From positions 1 to 31,157 of the forward strand of contig NZ_QJSX01000028.1 in NCBI RefSeq assembly GCF_003217515.1: DNA of 31,157 nt. Direction: 5' to 3'. A program made the position numbers and the translations under genes. This DNA is from Deinococcus yavapaiensis KR-236. Lineage in GTDB: Bacteria > Deinococcota > Deinococci > Deinococcales > Deinococcaceae. The notes under the pieces were generated by a model, which was not told the origin of the DNA, searched no databases, and saw only the letters and a program-made list of their open reading frames with translations. Shown here piece by piece: positions 22,456 to 30,670 of the stretch. Positions within the stretch are counted from its first letter, which is position 1, and the number at the start of each line of letters is the position of its first letter.

Positions 22456-23286
22456 GTGAATCAACCGGAGTTTCTCAACGTCGGGCAGGTGCGAACTCGT
22501 CACGTGACGCAGGGCGAAGGTGAGCCGGTCGTGCTGCTGCACGGCATCGGACGCAGCCTCGAAGACTGGGCCGACACCGTGCCCGCGTTCGCCGCGCACC
22601 ACCGGGTGTACGCGCTGGACCTCATCGGCTTCGGCTTGACCGACAAACCCGACGTGCCGTACACCCTGCCAGGTCTGGCGCGCTTCGTGCGGCACTACCT
22701 GGACGCCGTCGGCGAAACGCGCCCGGTGCACCTCGTCGGCAACTCCATGGGGGGCGCCGTGGCTCAGCAGTTCGCCGCGATGTACCCGCAGCAAGTTCGG
22801 AAGCTGGTGCTGGTGAACAGCGCCGGGTTCGGACGCGAAGTCACGTTCGTCTTGCGCCTGCTCGCCGTGCCGAAGCTGGGCGAGTGGCTGATGGCCCCCA
22901 ATCCGCGCAACAGCGCCCGCGCCGTGCAAGGCCTGTTCCACGACTCCCGGTTCGCCACCGCAGAACGCCGCCGGCACGCCCAGCTTCTCGCGCGGCAGCC
23001 GAATCGAGCCCGGTCGTATCTCAGCGTCGCCCGGTTTCTCGGAGGATGGCGCGGCGTGCATCCACATTGGCGAGAAGCGCTGACGCGACAAGTGGCCGAA
23101 CGGAAACTTGCCACGTTGATCATCTGGGGCGATCGAGACAAGATTTTGCCCGCCAAGCATCTGGAGCACGCCCGAAGGGTGTATCCGCACGCCCGAAGCC
23201 ACCTTTTTCCGCAGACCGGTCACATGCCTCAAATCGAGCGGGCCGGGGAATTCAACGCGCTGGTCCTGAAGTTTCTAGGAGAATGA
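22456..23286 (+). CDS. Alpha/beta hydrolase (first gene of operon)
   Basis: This 276-residue cytoplasmic hydrolase has the alpha/beta fold with oxyanion motif LLHG (29-30), nucleophile elbow GNSMGG (S97), an acid residue at D226 or D228 in WGDRDKI, and H256 in QTGHMPQIE. It belongs with the meta-cleavage-product hydrolase/haloalkane-dehalogenase-like superfamily and likely cleaves an ester or C-C bond of a hydrophobic substrate. GTG at 22456 is preceded by AGGAGG. It overlaps the next gene's ATGA, so it is translationally coupled. It is first in a four-gene operon. Confidence 0.88.
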   Translation: MNQPEFLNVGQVRTRHVTQGEGEPVVLLHGIGRSLEDWADTVPAFAAHHRVYALDLIGFGLTDKPDVPYTLPGLARFVRHYLDAVGETRPVHLVGNSMGGAVAQQFAAMYPQQVRKLVLVNSAGFGREVTFVLRLLAVPKLGEWLMAPNPRNSARAVQGLFHDSRFATAERRRHAQLLARQPNRARSYLSVARFLGGWRGVHPHWREALTRQVAERKLATLIIWGDRDKILPAKHLEHARRVYPHARSHLFPQTGHMPQIERAGEFNALVLKFLGE

Positions 23287-23288
23287 CC

Positions 23289-24137
23289 ATGATTCCGTAT
23301 TCGTTCACCGGAGGCATCGCCGTGCTGACGGGCGCCGCCAGCGGCATCGGCCGGGCGCTGGCGACCGAACTCGCGCGGCAGGGCAGCCACCTCGCCCTCA
23401 TCGACCGCGATCAAGACGGCCTGGAACGCGTGGCAGGCGAGTTGAGGCGTCAGTACCCGCGCCTTCACGTCACCACCCACCCGTTCGACCTCGCCGAGAC
23501 CGAGCAGATTCCCGCGCTGGCCGACGCTGTGCTGCGCGAACATCGCCGCGTCACCCTGCTGATCAACAACGCGGGCGTGGCGCTGGGCGGCACCTTCGAC
23601 GAACTCACCTTGGAAGAATTCGAGTGGGTGCAGAGCATCAACTTCCGAGCGGTCGTCGCCTTGTGCAAAGCGTTCCTGCCCGCCTTGAAAGCCGAGCTGC
23701 ATCCGCACGTCGTGAACGTCTCCAGCTTGTACGGCATCGCCGCGCCTCCCGGCCAGAGCGCTTACGTGGCGAGCAAGTTCGCCGTTCGCGGCTTTTCCGA
23801 GGTGCTGCGGCACGAACTGGCTCCCGGAGGAATCGGCGTGACCGTCGTGCATCCCGGCGGCGTGCGAACGAACATCGCCAACAGCGCCCGCGTGAGCAGC
23901 GGCGTCAACGCCACGCCGCAAGAAATCGCCGCCCAGACGCGCGCCATGAACCGCGTGCTGCGCCTCGACCCCGCCAAGGCGGCCGACATGATCTTGAACG
24001 CCGTCCGCAAGCGCTCACCGCGCGTCCTCGTGGGCAACGACGCCAAGGCCATCGACATGCTGGTGCGCACCCTACCCGCCACGTACTGGACGGCACTGCG
24101 CCGCCTTCTGCCCGTGCGCGGCAAGGTGAACGGGTGA
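23289..24137 (+). CDS. Short-chain dehydrogenase/reductase
   Basis: This 282-residue classical SDR has TGAASGIG at residues 14-21, NNAG at 93-96, Ser145/146 and the catalytic Y159-x-x-x-K163. It would oxidise an alcohol to a ketone or reverse this with NAD(P). AGGAG lies 7 nt before the ATG at 23289. An in-frame ATG at 23283 overlaps the upstream stop, but its ribosome site would be too close. Its stop TGA overlaps the next gene's GTG. In mycobacterial mymA-type loci an SDR (SadH) sits beside LipR and a flavin monooxygenase, as here. Confidence 0.9.
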   Translation: MIPYSFTGGIAVLTGAASGIGRALATELARQGSHLALIDRDQDGLERVAGELRRQYPRLHVTTHPFDLAETEQIPALADAVLREHRRVTLLINNAGVALGGTFDELTLEEFEWVQSINFRAVVALCKAFLPALKAELHPHVVNVSSLYGIAAPPGQSAYVASKFAVRGFSEVLRHELAPGGIGVTVVHPGGVRTNIANSARVSSGVNATPQEIAAQTRAMNRVLRLDPAKAADMILNAVRKRSPRVLVGNDAKAIDMLVRTLPATYWTALRRLLPVRGKVNG

Positions 24138-25105
24138 GCCGCGTCCGCCGCCGTTGGCTGCTCGCCGCCGGATTGCTGGGAGTGACGCTCGTCGGGCGCG
24201 CCGCACGAACTCGCCCCAGCGTGCAGATGCGGCTCGCCAAGGTGTTCTTGCGCCTCACTCGGCGCGAAAGCGAGCTCGACGCCTACCGCGCCCGCCCCTA
24301 CCCGCGCGCCGCGCCCGTCAAGCCCTCCTTGCGCGAGTTTTGCGACGTCCGCGAACGCCAAGTGCAAGGCCGCCCCGTGTACGATTTGACGCCGAAACAC
24401 GGCGCTTCGGACTGGCACTTCATCTACACCCACGGTGGAGGCTATACGGGCGCCCTCGTCAGCGCTCACTGGGACGTCGTTGAATCGTTGGTTCGTTTAA
24501 CGGGCGCGAGCGTGACGGTGCCGCTCTACCCGCTCACTCCGGAGCACACGTACGAGGCGGCGTACTCTCTGCTGGAAGCGGTGTACCGCGACCTCCTGTC
24601 GCGCACGCCCGCTGAAAAGATCGTGCTGTGTGGAGACTCGGCGGGCGGCGCGCTCGCCTTGGGGCAAGCGATTCACGCGCGTGACACCGCCTTGCCGTCG
24701 CCCGGGCGGGTGGTGCTGTTCGCACCGTGGCTGGACCTCGCGTTGAGCGACCCCGAAATCGAGAAGGTCGAGCCGCGTGACGTGATGCTTCGCGCGGACA
24801 GACTGCGCGTGAAAGGACGTTGGTGGGCCGGGAACGCGGACCGGACAGGGCCGCTTCTCAGCCCGATGTACGCCGATCTTCGCGGTTTGCCGCCCATCGA
24901 CGTGTTTCACGGAACGGACGACTTGCTCATCGTGGACGCCCGCACCTTCCACCGCCAGGCCCTGCGAGTGGGAGCGGACGTGCGCCTGTACGAGACGCCC
25001 GGCGGCTTTCACGTCTTCATGGGCGCGCCTTGGATACCCGAAGCGCGGGACGTGTACCGTCAAATCGCACGCAACCTCGAAGTTCCTTTGGAGGCCAGAA
25101 CATGA
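24134..25105 (+). CDS. Alpha/beta hydrolase of the hormone-sensitive lipase group (LipR-like)
   Basis: This 323-residue esterase has the HSL signatures: HGGG at 100-103, GDSAGG with S169 as nucleophile, an acid residue at D262/D263 in HGTDDLL, and H293 in GFHVFMG. The N-terminal 20 residues are hydrophobic with an Arg-rich start and may anchor it to the membrane. GTG at 24134 overlaps the previous stop codon, and its own TGA overlaps the monooxygenase ATG, so the three genes are translationally coupled. In the proposed pathway it hydrolyses the ester formed by the downstream monooxygenase. Confidence 0.88.
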   Translation: MSRVRRRWLLAAGLLGVTLVGRAARTRPSVQMRLAKVFLRLTRRESELDAYRARPYPRAAPVKPSLREFCDVRERQVQGRPVYDLTPKHGASDWHFIYTHGGGYTGALVSAHWDVVESLVRLTGASVTVPLYPLTPEHTYEAAYSLLEAVYRDLLSRTPAEKIVLCGDSAGGALALGQAIHARDTALPSPGRVVLFAPWLDLALSDPEIEKVEPRDVMLRADRLRVKGRWWAGNADRTGPLLSPMYADLRGLPPIDVFHGTDDLLIVDARTFHRQALRVGADVRLYETPGGFHVFMGAPWIPEARDVYRQIARNLEVPLEART

Positions 25106-26673
25106 GTCGACGCAAGCTTCTCGCGATCGCCGGGGTGGCGATCCTGACAGGACTGTATTGGACGTCGAAACGACCGTCCGCCCGACCCGCCTCCGCCCGG
25201 ACGCCCCCGGTGGACGACGCTCGTCCCCTCGACGTCCTGATCATCGGCGCGGGCCTGTCGGGCATCGGCGCGGCGCGGCATCTGCTCGCCAAGAGTCCGG
25301 GCAAACACTTCGAGATCCTCGAAGCTCGGCACGCCATCGGAGGCACCTGGGACTTGTTCCGCTACCCGGGCGTCCGCTCGGACTCCGACGTGTTCACGCT
25401 GGGGTACAGCTTCAAGCCGTGGCGAGGCCGCAAGTCCATCGCGGACGGCCCCGACATCCGGCAGTACATCCAGGAAGCCTCGGACGAAGCGGGCATCACC
25501 GAGCGCATTCGCTTCGGACACAAGGTGAAGACCGCCGCTTGGTCGTCGTCGAGTCAACTCTGGACCGTCACCGCCGAAGCGCAAGACGCGCAGGGAAACA
25601 CCTGCTCCGTGACCCGCACGGCGAAGTTCTTGTTCCTGTGCAGCGGATACTACAGCTACGACGAGGGCTACCGCCCCGCCTTCCCGAACGAAGCCGCGTT
25701 TGAAGGACGGATCATCCACCCGCAGTTCTGGCCGGACGACCTCGATTACGCCGGGAAGCGCGTCGTGGTGATCGGCAGCGGAGCCACGGCCGTCACGCTC
25801 ATCCCGGCCCTCACGGACAAGGCGGCCCACGTGACCATGCTGCAACGCTCGCCGTCCTACGTGGCCGTCCGTCCGCTCGTGGACGAAGCCGCCGTCAAGC
25901 TTCAACGTTGGGCGCCTGCCTCGGTCGCCCACACGGTTACGCGCTGGAAAAACGTACTGACGAGCATCTTCTACTACCAGATCGCGCGCCGCCGCCCCGA
26001 CCTGTTTCAGCAACGGCTGCTCGACGCGGCCCGGGAAAGCATCGGCGAGCGATTCGACGCCCGCGACTTCACGCCCGCGTACAAACCCTGGGATCAACGG
26101 GTGTGCGCCGTGCCCGACGGCGACCTGTTCAAGTCCATTCGACAAGGCAAGGCGTCCGTCGTGACGGACACGATCGAAGCGTTCACGCCGCGTGGCATCC
26201 GCCTTTCCACAGGACAGGAACTCCAGGCGGACATCATCGTGAGCGCCACGGGACTGAAGTTGAACGTGCTGGGCGACGTGGCGTTCACCTTGGACGGCGG
26301 GACGCTGGACATTCCGCGCACCCTCGTCTACAAGGGCATGATGCTGGGAGGCGTGCCGAACTTCGCGTACGCCTTCGGGTACACCAACTCCTCTTGGACG
26401 CTGAAAGCCGAACTCACGGCGGATTACGTGTGCCGCCTGCTGAACTTCATGGACCGGCGCGGCTACACGGCGGTGTACCCGAAGGCCGACCCCACCGTCG
26501 AGGAGCGGCCCCTGCTGGACTTCACGTCCGGATACGTGGCGCGCAGCGCCGCCGTCTTGCCCAAACAAGGATCGAAGCGGCCGTGGCAGGTCTACCAGAA
26601 TTACCTGCTCGACAAGTACACCATCCAACTCGCGCCCCTGAACGACGGCACGCTGACGTTCACCGCGCGCTAA
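25102..26673 (+). CDS. Flavin-containing monooxygenase / Baeyer-Villiger-type
   Basis: This 523-residue flavoprotein has two dinucleotide sites: GAGLSG at 49-54 for FAD and GSGATA at 225-230 for NADPH. Between them lies FxGxxxHxxxWP as FEGRIIHPQFWP at 200-211, the fingerprint of flavin monooxygenases including Baeyer-Villiger enzymes. It likely inserts oxygen into a ketone (giving an ester) or oxidises another soft nucleophile. A hydrophobic segment at 4-20 suggests a membrane anchor or signal. GGAG precedes the ATG, which overlaps the upstream stop by ATGA. It is last in the operon and ends before a strong hairpin. A MymA-like role is supported by gene order. Confidence 0.9.
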   Translation: MSRRKLLAIAGVAILTGLYWTSKRPSARPASARTPPVDDARPLDVLIIGAGLSGIGAARHLLAKSPGKHFEILEARHAIGGTWDLFRYPGVRSDSDVFTLGYSFKPWRGRKSIADGPDIRQYIQEASDEAGITERIRFGHKVKTAAWSSSSQLWTVTAEAQDAQGNTCSVTRTAKFLFLCSGYYSYDEGYRPAFPNEAAFEGRIIHPQFWPDDLDYAGKRVVVIGSGATAVTLIPALTDKAAHVTMLQRSPSYVAVRPLVDEAAVKLQRWAPASVAHTVTRWKNVLTSIFYYQIARRRPDLFQQRLLDAARESIGERFDARDFTPAYKPWDQRVCAVPDGDLFKSIRQGKASVVTDTIEAFTPRGIRLSTGQELQADIIVSATGLKLNVLGDVAFTLDGGTLDIPRTLVYKGMMLGGVPNFAYAFGYTNSSWTLKAELTADYVCRLLNFMDRRGYTAVYPKADPTVEERPLLDFTSGYVARSAAVLPKQGSKRPWQVYQNYLLDKYTIQLAPLNDGTLTFTAR

Positions 26674-26727
26674 GCGCGACCTCCTGGTCCCCGAAGAGAA
26701 AGCGGTGGCACGACGGAGGTAACCGAG

Positions 26728-26762
26728 CGACGAAGGGAGAGGCGGCCCCTCTCCCTTCGTCG
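26728..26762. terminator. Perfect 15-bp hairpin after the operon
   Basis: CGACGAAGGGAGAGG (26728-26742) and its exact complement (26748-26762) enclose a 5-nt loop. It lies between the monooxygenase and the convergent thioesterase pseudogene. No T-run follows on either strand, like the hairpin at 21602-21642. Confidence 0.65.
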
Positions 26763-26795
26763 GCCTTCCAGGAATGGCCCGAGCGAACGCGGTTT

Positions 26796-27228
26796 TCAGA
26801 ACGCCAAGACGATCAAGCTCGAAGTCGCGGACGCGAGCAAGTCGCCGTTCGAGTTCGTCAAACGCCCCTCGGCGAAGGCCACGCGCCGTCCGAGCGTCAC
26901 GACCGTTCCCAACGCCCGCACGAGACCACTGTCCTTCGTCATCGAGCGGTGGTACGCCACCTTCTAAATCCAACGTCGAGAAGCTCAGCGTGGGCGTGAG
27001 CTTCGACAGCACCGCGTAGCCGCTCGCGAAGTCCAGCATCGTCGCCGCGAAGCCGCCATGCACCGCTCAGCGGATTGTACAAGTGCACGGCTCGGACACC
27101 ACGCGGCCGTCGTCCACGTCCACCAAGCGGATGTCGAGCGACTCTCCCATGCCGCGACGCCGATCCGTCTCCAGCATCACCCGAAGTCGCTCCAGGCCGG
27201 AGAGATGCCGGACGATCTCGTCGAGCAA
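26796..27228 (-). pseudogene. Frameshifted PaaI-like hotdog thioesterase
   Basis: Joining frames on the minus strand gives a complete hotdog thioesterase of about 145 residues. The N-terminus reads LDEIVRHLSGLERLRV. The middle motif (AVHLYNPLSG then VHGGFAATMLDFASG) is split over two frames. The C-terminus (VAYHRSMTKDSG... LGRRVAFAEGRLTNSNG... ATSSLIVLAF) is in a further frame. I infer three frame changes: near 27091-27100, at about 27061-27067, and at about 26961 (one extra G after GAA). The HGG and catalytic-region motifs identify it. It begins across the stop of the dehydrogenase (TTG at 27228, GGAG upstream), so it was coupled to it. Real decay or sequencing errors would look alike here. 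Confidence 0.75.
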
Positions 27229-27230
27229 GT

Positions 27231-28199
27231 TCAGCTCCGCGCTCCTGAAGCCTCGGAGGGCGACGGCTCGGCGCCGCCCTCCGAGGCGCTCGTGCGAGCT
27301 TCGAGGGCGCGCACGACGGCGGCCATGTCGTCGCGCGTCGCGCCGAGCGCCATCGTCTCCCCGAACAAGGCGCGGCACACCTCGATCAGGGGAGCGGCGA
27401 TCCCGGAAGCGCGCGCCTCGTCCCCGATCATGCTGGCGCTCTTGAACACGTCGCTGATCGCGGCTTGCACCGCGAAGTCCCGCTCGACGATCTTCGCGAT
27501 TTTGATGCGCGAAACGCTGCTCGCCATGGGACCGGCGTCCACCACCGCCTGAAATCGCTGCAAGTCCAAGCCTTGCCGCCGCGCGAAGTGCGCCGCTTCC
27601 GCCAAGCCCGTCACCATGGTGATCAGGAACTGGTTCACGGCGAGCTTCATCAGCAGCGCATCTCCGATGTTCCCGCAGTAGACTGTCTTGCGACACATCA
27701 ACCCGAAGAGCGGCCGAATCTGCTCCACGATCACCTCGTCCCCGGCGAGCATGCCGACGAGGGCGCCTTGCTCGGCCGGAACCCTCGAGCCCGAGACGGG
27801 CGCTTCGACGTACGACCCGCCGTGCGCTTCGACGTCCGCCGCGAGCGCGCGGGCGTACCCGGGCGTGATGGAACTGGCCACCACGAGGACGCGCCCCTCG
27901 ACGAACGCACCGAAGGAGGAAGTGCCGCGACCGAGGACGGCGTCGATGGCGCCTTCGTCCACGAGCATCACGAAGACGACGCGCGCACGGGCGAAGACCT
28001 CGGCCGGTGTGGCCGCCACGAACGCGCCATGGGCCTCCAGAGGCGCGCACCTGTCGGGCGTGCGGTTCCACACGACGAGCCTCGTTCCGCCGCGCGCGAG
28101 GTTGAGGGCCATGGGCTGACCCATCACGCCCAGGCCGATAAAACCGACGTTCGAGTCGTGATCGGCGAACGACGAGGCGGGCGGCGACTTCGAGGTCAC
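27231..28199 (-). CDS. Beta-hydroxyacid dehydrogenase (3-hydroxyisobutyrate dehydrogenase family)
   Basis: This 322-residue NAD(P)-dependent dehydrogenase has GLGVMG at residues 22-27, the substrate loop APVSGSRVPAEQG (S136, G137), and the conserved lysine K185 in GDALLMKLAVNQ with N189. It could act on 3-hydroxyisobutyrate, tartronate semialdehyde or, as in imine-reductase relatives, other substrates. Start: GTG at 28199 with GGGAG six nt upstream; the frame extends further upstream but without conservation. The broken thioesterase follows directly. It is divergent from an Lrp/AsnC regulator, which may control it. The last 15 residues are Ser/Gly/Ala-rich. Confidence 0.88.
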   Translation of the reverse strand: MTSKSPPASSFADHDSNVGFIGLGVMGQPMALNLARGGTRLVVWNRTPDRCAPLEAHGAFVAATPAEVFARARVVFVMLVDEGAIDAVLGRGTSSFGAFVEGRVLVVASSITPGYARALAADVEAHGGSYVEAPVSGSRVPAEQGALVGMLAGDEVIVEQIRPLFGLMCRKTVYCGNIGDALLMKLAVNQFLITMVTGLAEAAHFARRQGLDLQRFQAVVDAGPMASSVSRIKIAKIVERDFAVQAAISDVFKSASMIGDEARASGIAAPLIEVCRALFGETMALGATRDDMAAVVRALEARTSASEGGAEPSPSEASGARS

Positions 28200-28416
28200 A
28201 GGATTCTCCCGAGCGCCTCGCTCTTCGCGGACATCCGGAATACCGACCGGCGTGACCTTCGCGTGGGTCCGGCTCGTCGGAAGCAGGTGAAGCTGAAGCT
28301 CATCTACGGGCATTCTACGCTCGGGCACGTGAAATTTGGTTGCGTCTCCGAGGCTCCGCCGTAGGTTTTTCAGCAGATTCTGCCGTGTACATTCGGTTCG
28401 GGAGGAGAACATGCCA

Positions 28417-28875
28417 ATGGAACTGGACCGTAAGGACCGCCGGATTCTCAAAGTGCTTCAACGCGACGGCCGCGTGAACAACGTCGACCTCGCCCGTGAA
28501 GTCGACCTGTCTCCCTCTCCCTGCCTGCGACGCGTGAAGCTGCTGGAAGAAGCGGGCGTGATCGAGCGGTACGTGGCGCTCTTGAACCCCGCCAAGCTTC
28601 GATGGGGCCTCACGGTGTTCGCCCGCGTGTGGTTGCGCGCCCAAGACCAAGACACGGTGGAGCGCTTCTGCGCGGCGATCCTGGAGCTTCCCCAAGTGGT
28701 CGAATGCCACCTCATGGCCGGAGACTGCGATTTCTTGCTGCGCATCGTCGCGGCGGACCTCGACGGCTACCGCCGCTTTCAAATGGAGCACCTCGCGCGC
28801 ATCGAGGGCGTGCAGCAGGTGAAGACGGAAGTGCCGATGCAGCGCATCAAGCAGACGACGGAACTGCCCTTGTGA
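28417..28875 (+). CDS. Lrp/AsnC-family transcriptional regulator
   Basis: This 152-residue protein has an N-terminal helix-turn-helix at about residues 20-45 (VNNVDLAREVDLSPSPCLRRVKLLEEAGVI). The C-terminal RAM domain (FARVWLRAQDQDTVERF, VVECHLMAGDCDFLLRIVAADLDGYRRF) binds amino acids and forms octamers. Such regulators control amino-acid catabolism; the divergent dehydrogenase would fit. GGAGGAG (28401-28407) is 9 nt before ATG 28417; ATG 28411 is only 3 nt away and is less likely. A TACATT at 28388-28393 could be its -10. Confidence 0.9.
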   Translation: MELDRKDRRILKVLQRDGRVNNVDLAREVDLSPSPCLRRVKLLEEAGVIERYVALLNPAKLRWGLTVFARVWLRAQDQDTVERFCAAILELPQVVECHLMAGDCDFLLRIVAADLDGYRRFQMEHLARIEGVQQVKTEVPMQRIKQTTELPL

Positions 28876-28953
28876 CGCGACGCGCGGTGAAGCGTGAAAG
28901 TCTCTTGTTCGACGAGGCCGCGCGGCGCGAGATTGGCGGAGTTCGTACGGGGC

Positions 28954-29154
28954 TCAGAACAAACCGGGAGAGCCTCCATGAAGCCAGGGGCCACCTCGGC
29001 CCGCAGCGATCTCCTCCTCGGTCGGCAACGCCGGAGCGTCATGAGAAGGCCCCGCCAAAAAGCGCTCGAAGAAGCTTCCGAGCACGGTGAGCAAGGAGCG
29101 GCGGGGACGGGACGAGCGAGCGGTCGAATTGGTCGTGCGGATCGTGGCGTTCAT
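28954..29154 (-). CDS. Small hypothetical protein (66 aa)
   Basis: This short frame has a strong AGGAGG 7 nt before its ATG at 29154. The product is basic at the N-terminus (RSSRPRRSLLTVLGSFFERFL) with one amphipathic segment, then acidic TEEEIAAGRGG. No family is recognised. On the minus strand TACCTT (29200-29195) may be its -10, and a perfect 7-bp inverted repeat (GACGCGA 29170-29176 with TCGCGTC 29180-29186) lies in its leader. It is divergent from another small gene at 29336. The clear ribosome site is the main evidence that it is expressed. Confidence 0.55.
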   Translation of the reverse strand: MNATIRTTNSTARSSRPRRSLLTVLGSFFERFLAGPSHDAPALPTEEEIAAGRGGPWLHGGSPGLF

Positions 29155-29335
29155 GCGGTTCCTCCTCGGGACGCGACCCTCGCGTCGTGTCCAAAAGGTA
29201 CGAGCCAAGCGCAACCGCGCCGCAATCGCGAGGCGGGCCACGACAAGAACGGGTATTGCGGTGCGGTTGCGCGGCGCGCGTAACGTGCAGGCAGATCGAC
29301 CGGCCTTCCGCCCCTTCCACCGAGCGAGGTTCCTG

Positions 29336-29518
29336 ATGTTGAACGACACCCTTGTCCGCGAACAAGCCCAACACAAGCTCGACAACCTGCGTCACGAAGC
29401 TCGCGTGGCCCGCGCGTTGCCCCCCGTGCGCTCGAACGATCTCCTGCGTTCCTTGACGACTTGGTGGCAGCGAGTCATCCTCGTGAACGCGTCCTGGAAC
29501 AAGTTGCACGAAGCTTGA
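29336..29518 (+). CDS. Small hypothetical protein (60 aa)
   Basis: ATG at 29336 opens a 60-codon frame with GAGG about 8 nt upstream. The product is mostly helical (TLVREQAQHKLDNLRHEARVARALP) and ends with WWQRVILVNASWNKLHEA. It has no signal peptide. Its composition looks like a real soluble protein, unlike the flanking frames. I do not recognise a named family. A TAACGT at 29281-29286 may be its -10, which is rather far upstream. It is divergent from the small gene at 28954-29154. Confidence 0.5.
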   Translation: MLNDTLVREQAQHKLDNLRHEARVARALPPVRSNDLLRSLTTWWQRVILVNASWNKLHEA

Positions 29519-29678
29519 GTCCGAAGTCGAGGCTTCGCGCAGCATGCCGCCGTACGTCCTTCGTCGGACTTCGAGGATCGCGGCGTCGATTCACGATCAG
29601 CGCCACGCAACCGAACGGTACGAGGCAAAGCGCGGCTCGGTACGCACGCTCCTCTCGAAGGTTGTACGCTACGGCGGG

Positions 29679-29698
29679 CACGGTCCTTCGGGACGGTG
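29679..29698 (+). other. UUCG-capped hairpin before the esterase gene
   Basis: CACGGTCC (29679-29686), TTCG, GGACGGTG (29691-29698) form a stem with one mismatch capped by a C(UUCG)G tetraloop. It lies about 80 nt before the esterase start. It could be a leader structure or the terminator of the gene at 29336. A CGTGAC-3-GTCACG palindrome follows at 29738-29752. Confidence 0.4.
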
Positions 29699-29779
29699 GC
29701 ACCCCTACGACACTCGACGAAGAAGAGCACTGGCGTGCGTGACGCGGTCACGTGCCGCCCACGACCGCCGGAGGAAGAC

Positions 29780-30670
29780 ATGCCCACACACGAACTGCGC
29801 CCGTCCACGCTCGCGTCGAGCGCCGTCCTGTCCGTCCTCGCGCTCGCTGCCCTCACGTCGGGCGCCGCAGGACCACCGCCGTCGGGACGCGTCGTCACCC
29901 TCAGCCTCGTGCAGAGTCCCGAGCTTGGCAACGTCCGCAACGTGTTCGTGTACCTCCCGCCGAGCTACGACCGCGGCGTGAAGCGGTACCCGGTGCTGTA
30001 CTTGCAAGACGGGCAGAACGTGTTCGATCCGGGCGGATCCTTGTCGGGACGAGAGTGGGGCGCGGACGAAGCGGCAGACGCGCTCGCCGCGCGAGGCGTG
30101 GAAGCGATCGTCGTGGGCGTCGCGAACATCGGTGCGAACAGGGCGGCGGAGTACGTTCCGTACGCGATCGACGCGAACGACCGTTCAACGCGCGCGGACC
30201 GCTACGCGACGTTCCTCGTGAAGACGTTGAAGCCGATGATCGACGGGCGCTTCCGCACGAAGCCCGATCGGCAGGACACCGGCATCGGCGGATCGTCCTT
30301 CGGCGCGATCGTGAGCTTGTACGCCGCCTTGCAACACCCCGACACCTTCGGATTCGTCGCGGCGTTCTCGCCGTCACTTTGGGTCGCGGACGGCGCCATG
30401 CTCCACGCCGTTCAAAACAAACGCTTCACGTCTCCCCTACGGGCTTACGTCGATATCGGCACGTTGGAGGGAAGTACGCCACAAGAGGCGGCGTTGTCAG
30501 TGACGTGGACGCGGCAACTCGCGTCGCTCCTCGAACGAGGAGGCGCGACCGTACGATTGGTGGTCGCTCGAGACCAAGGGCACAACGAAGCGGCCTGGGC
30601 GGCGCGCTTCCCGAGCGTCTTGGAGTGGTTCGCGGGCGGCAGCGCCCGATCGGCCGTCCGAACGCCTTGA
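29780..30670 (+). CDS. Exported esterase of the Fes/IroE (esterase D) family
   Basis: This 296-residue protein has a signal peptide (hydrophobic from about 11 to 27, ending SGAA). The mature part is an alpha/beta hydrolase of the esterase D group (PF00756), which includes enterobactin esterases and antigen 85. The start of the fold reads VFVYLPPSY and PVLYLQDGQNVFD. The nucleophile is S173 in GGSSFGAI, with H268 in DQGHNEAAW as catalytic base and a candidate acid near D225. Substrate is unknown: siderophore, cell-wall or carbohydrate ester are all possible. GGAGGAAG precedes the ATG at 29780; longer in-frame starts lack a ribosome site. Confidence 0.87.
   Translation: MPTHELRPSTLASSAVLSVLALAALTSGAAGPPPSGRVVTLSLVQSPELGNVRNVFVYLPPSYDRGVKRYPVLYLQDGQNVFDPGGSLSGREWGADEAADALAARGVEAIVVGVANIGANRAAEYVPYAIDANDRSTRADRYATFLVKTLKPMIDGRFRTKPDRQDTGIGGSSFGAIVSLYAALQHPDTFGFVAAFSPSLWVADGAMLHAVQNKRFTSPLRAYVDIGTLEGSTPQEAALSVTWTRQLASLLERGGATVRLVVARDQGHNEAAWAARFPSVLEWFAGGSARSAVRTP

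Noticed and set aside
25060..27063. A 667-codon open frame on the minus strand across the monooxygenase gene
   Set aside because: It is a shadow of the strongly coding plus-strand gene. Only its first 35 or so codons (VHGGFAATM) are meaningful, as part of the broken thioesterase.
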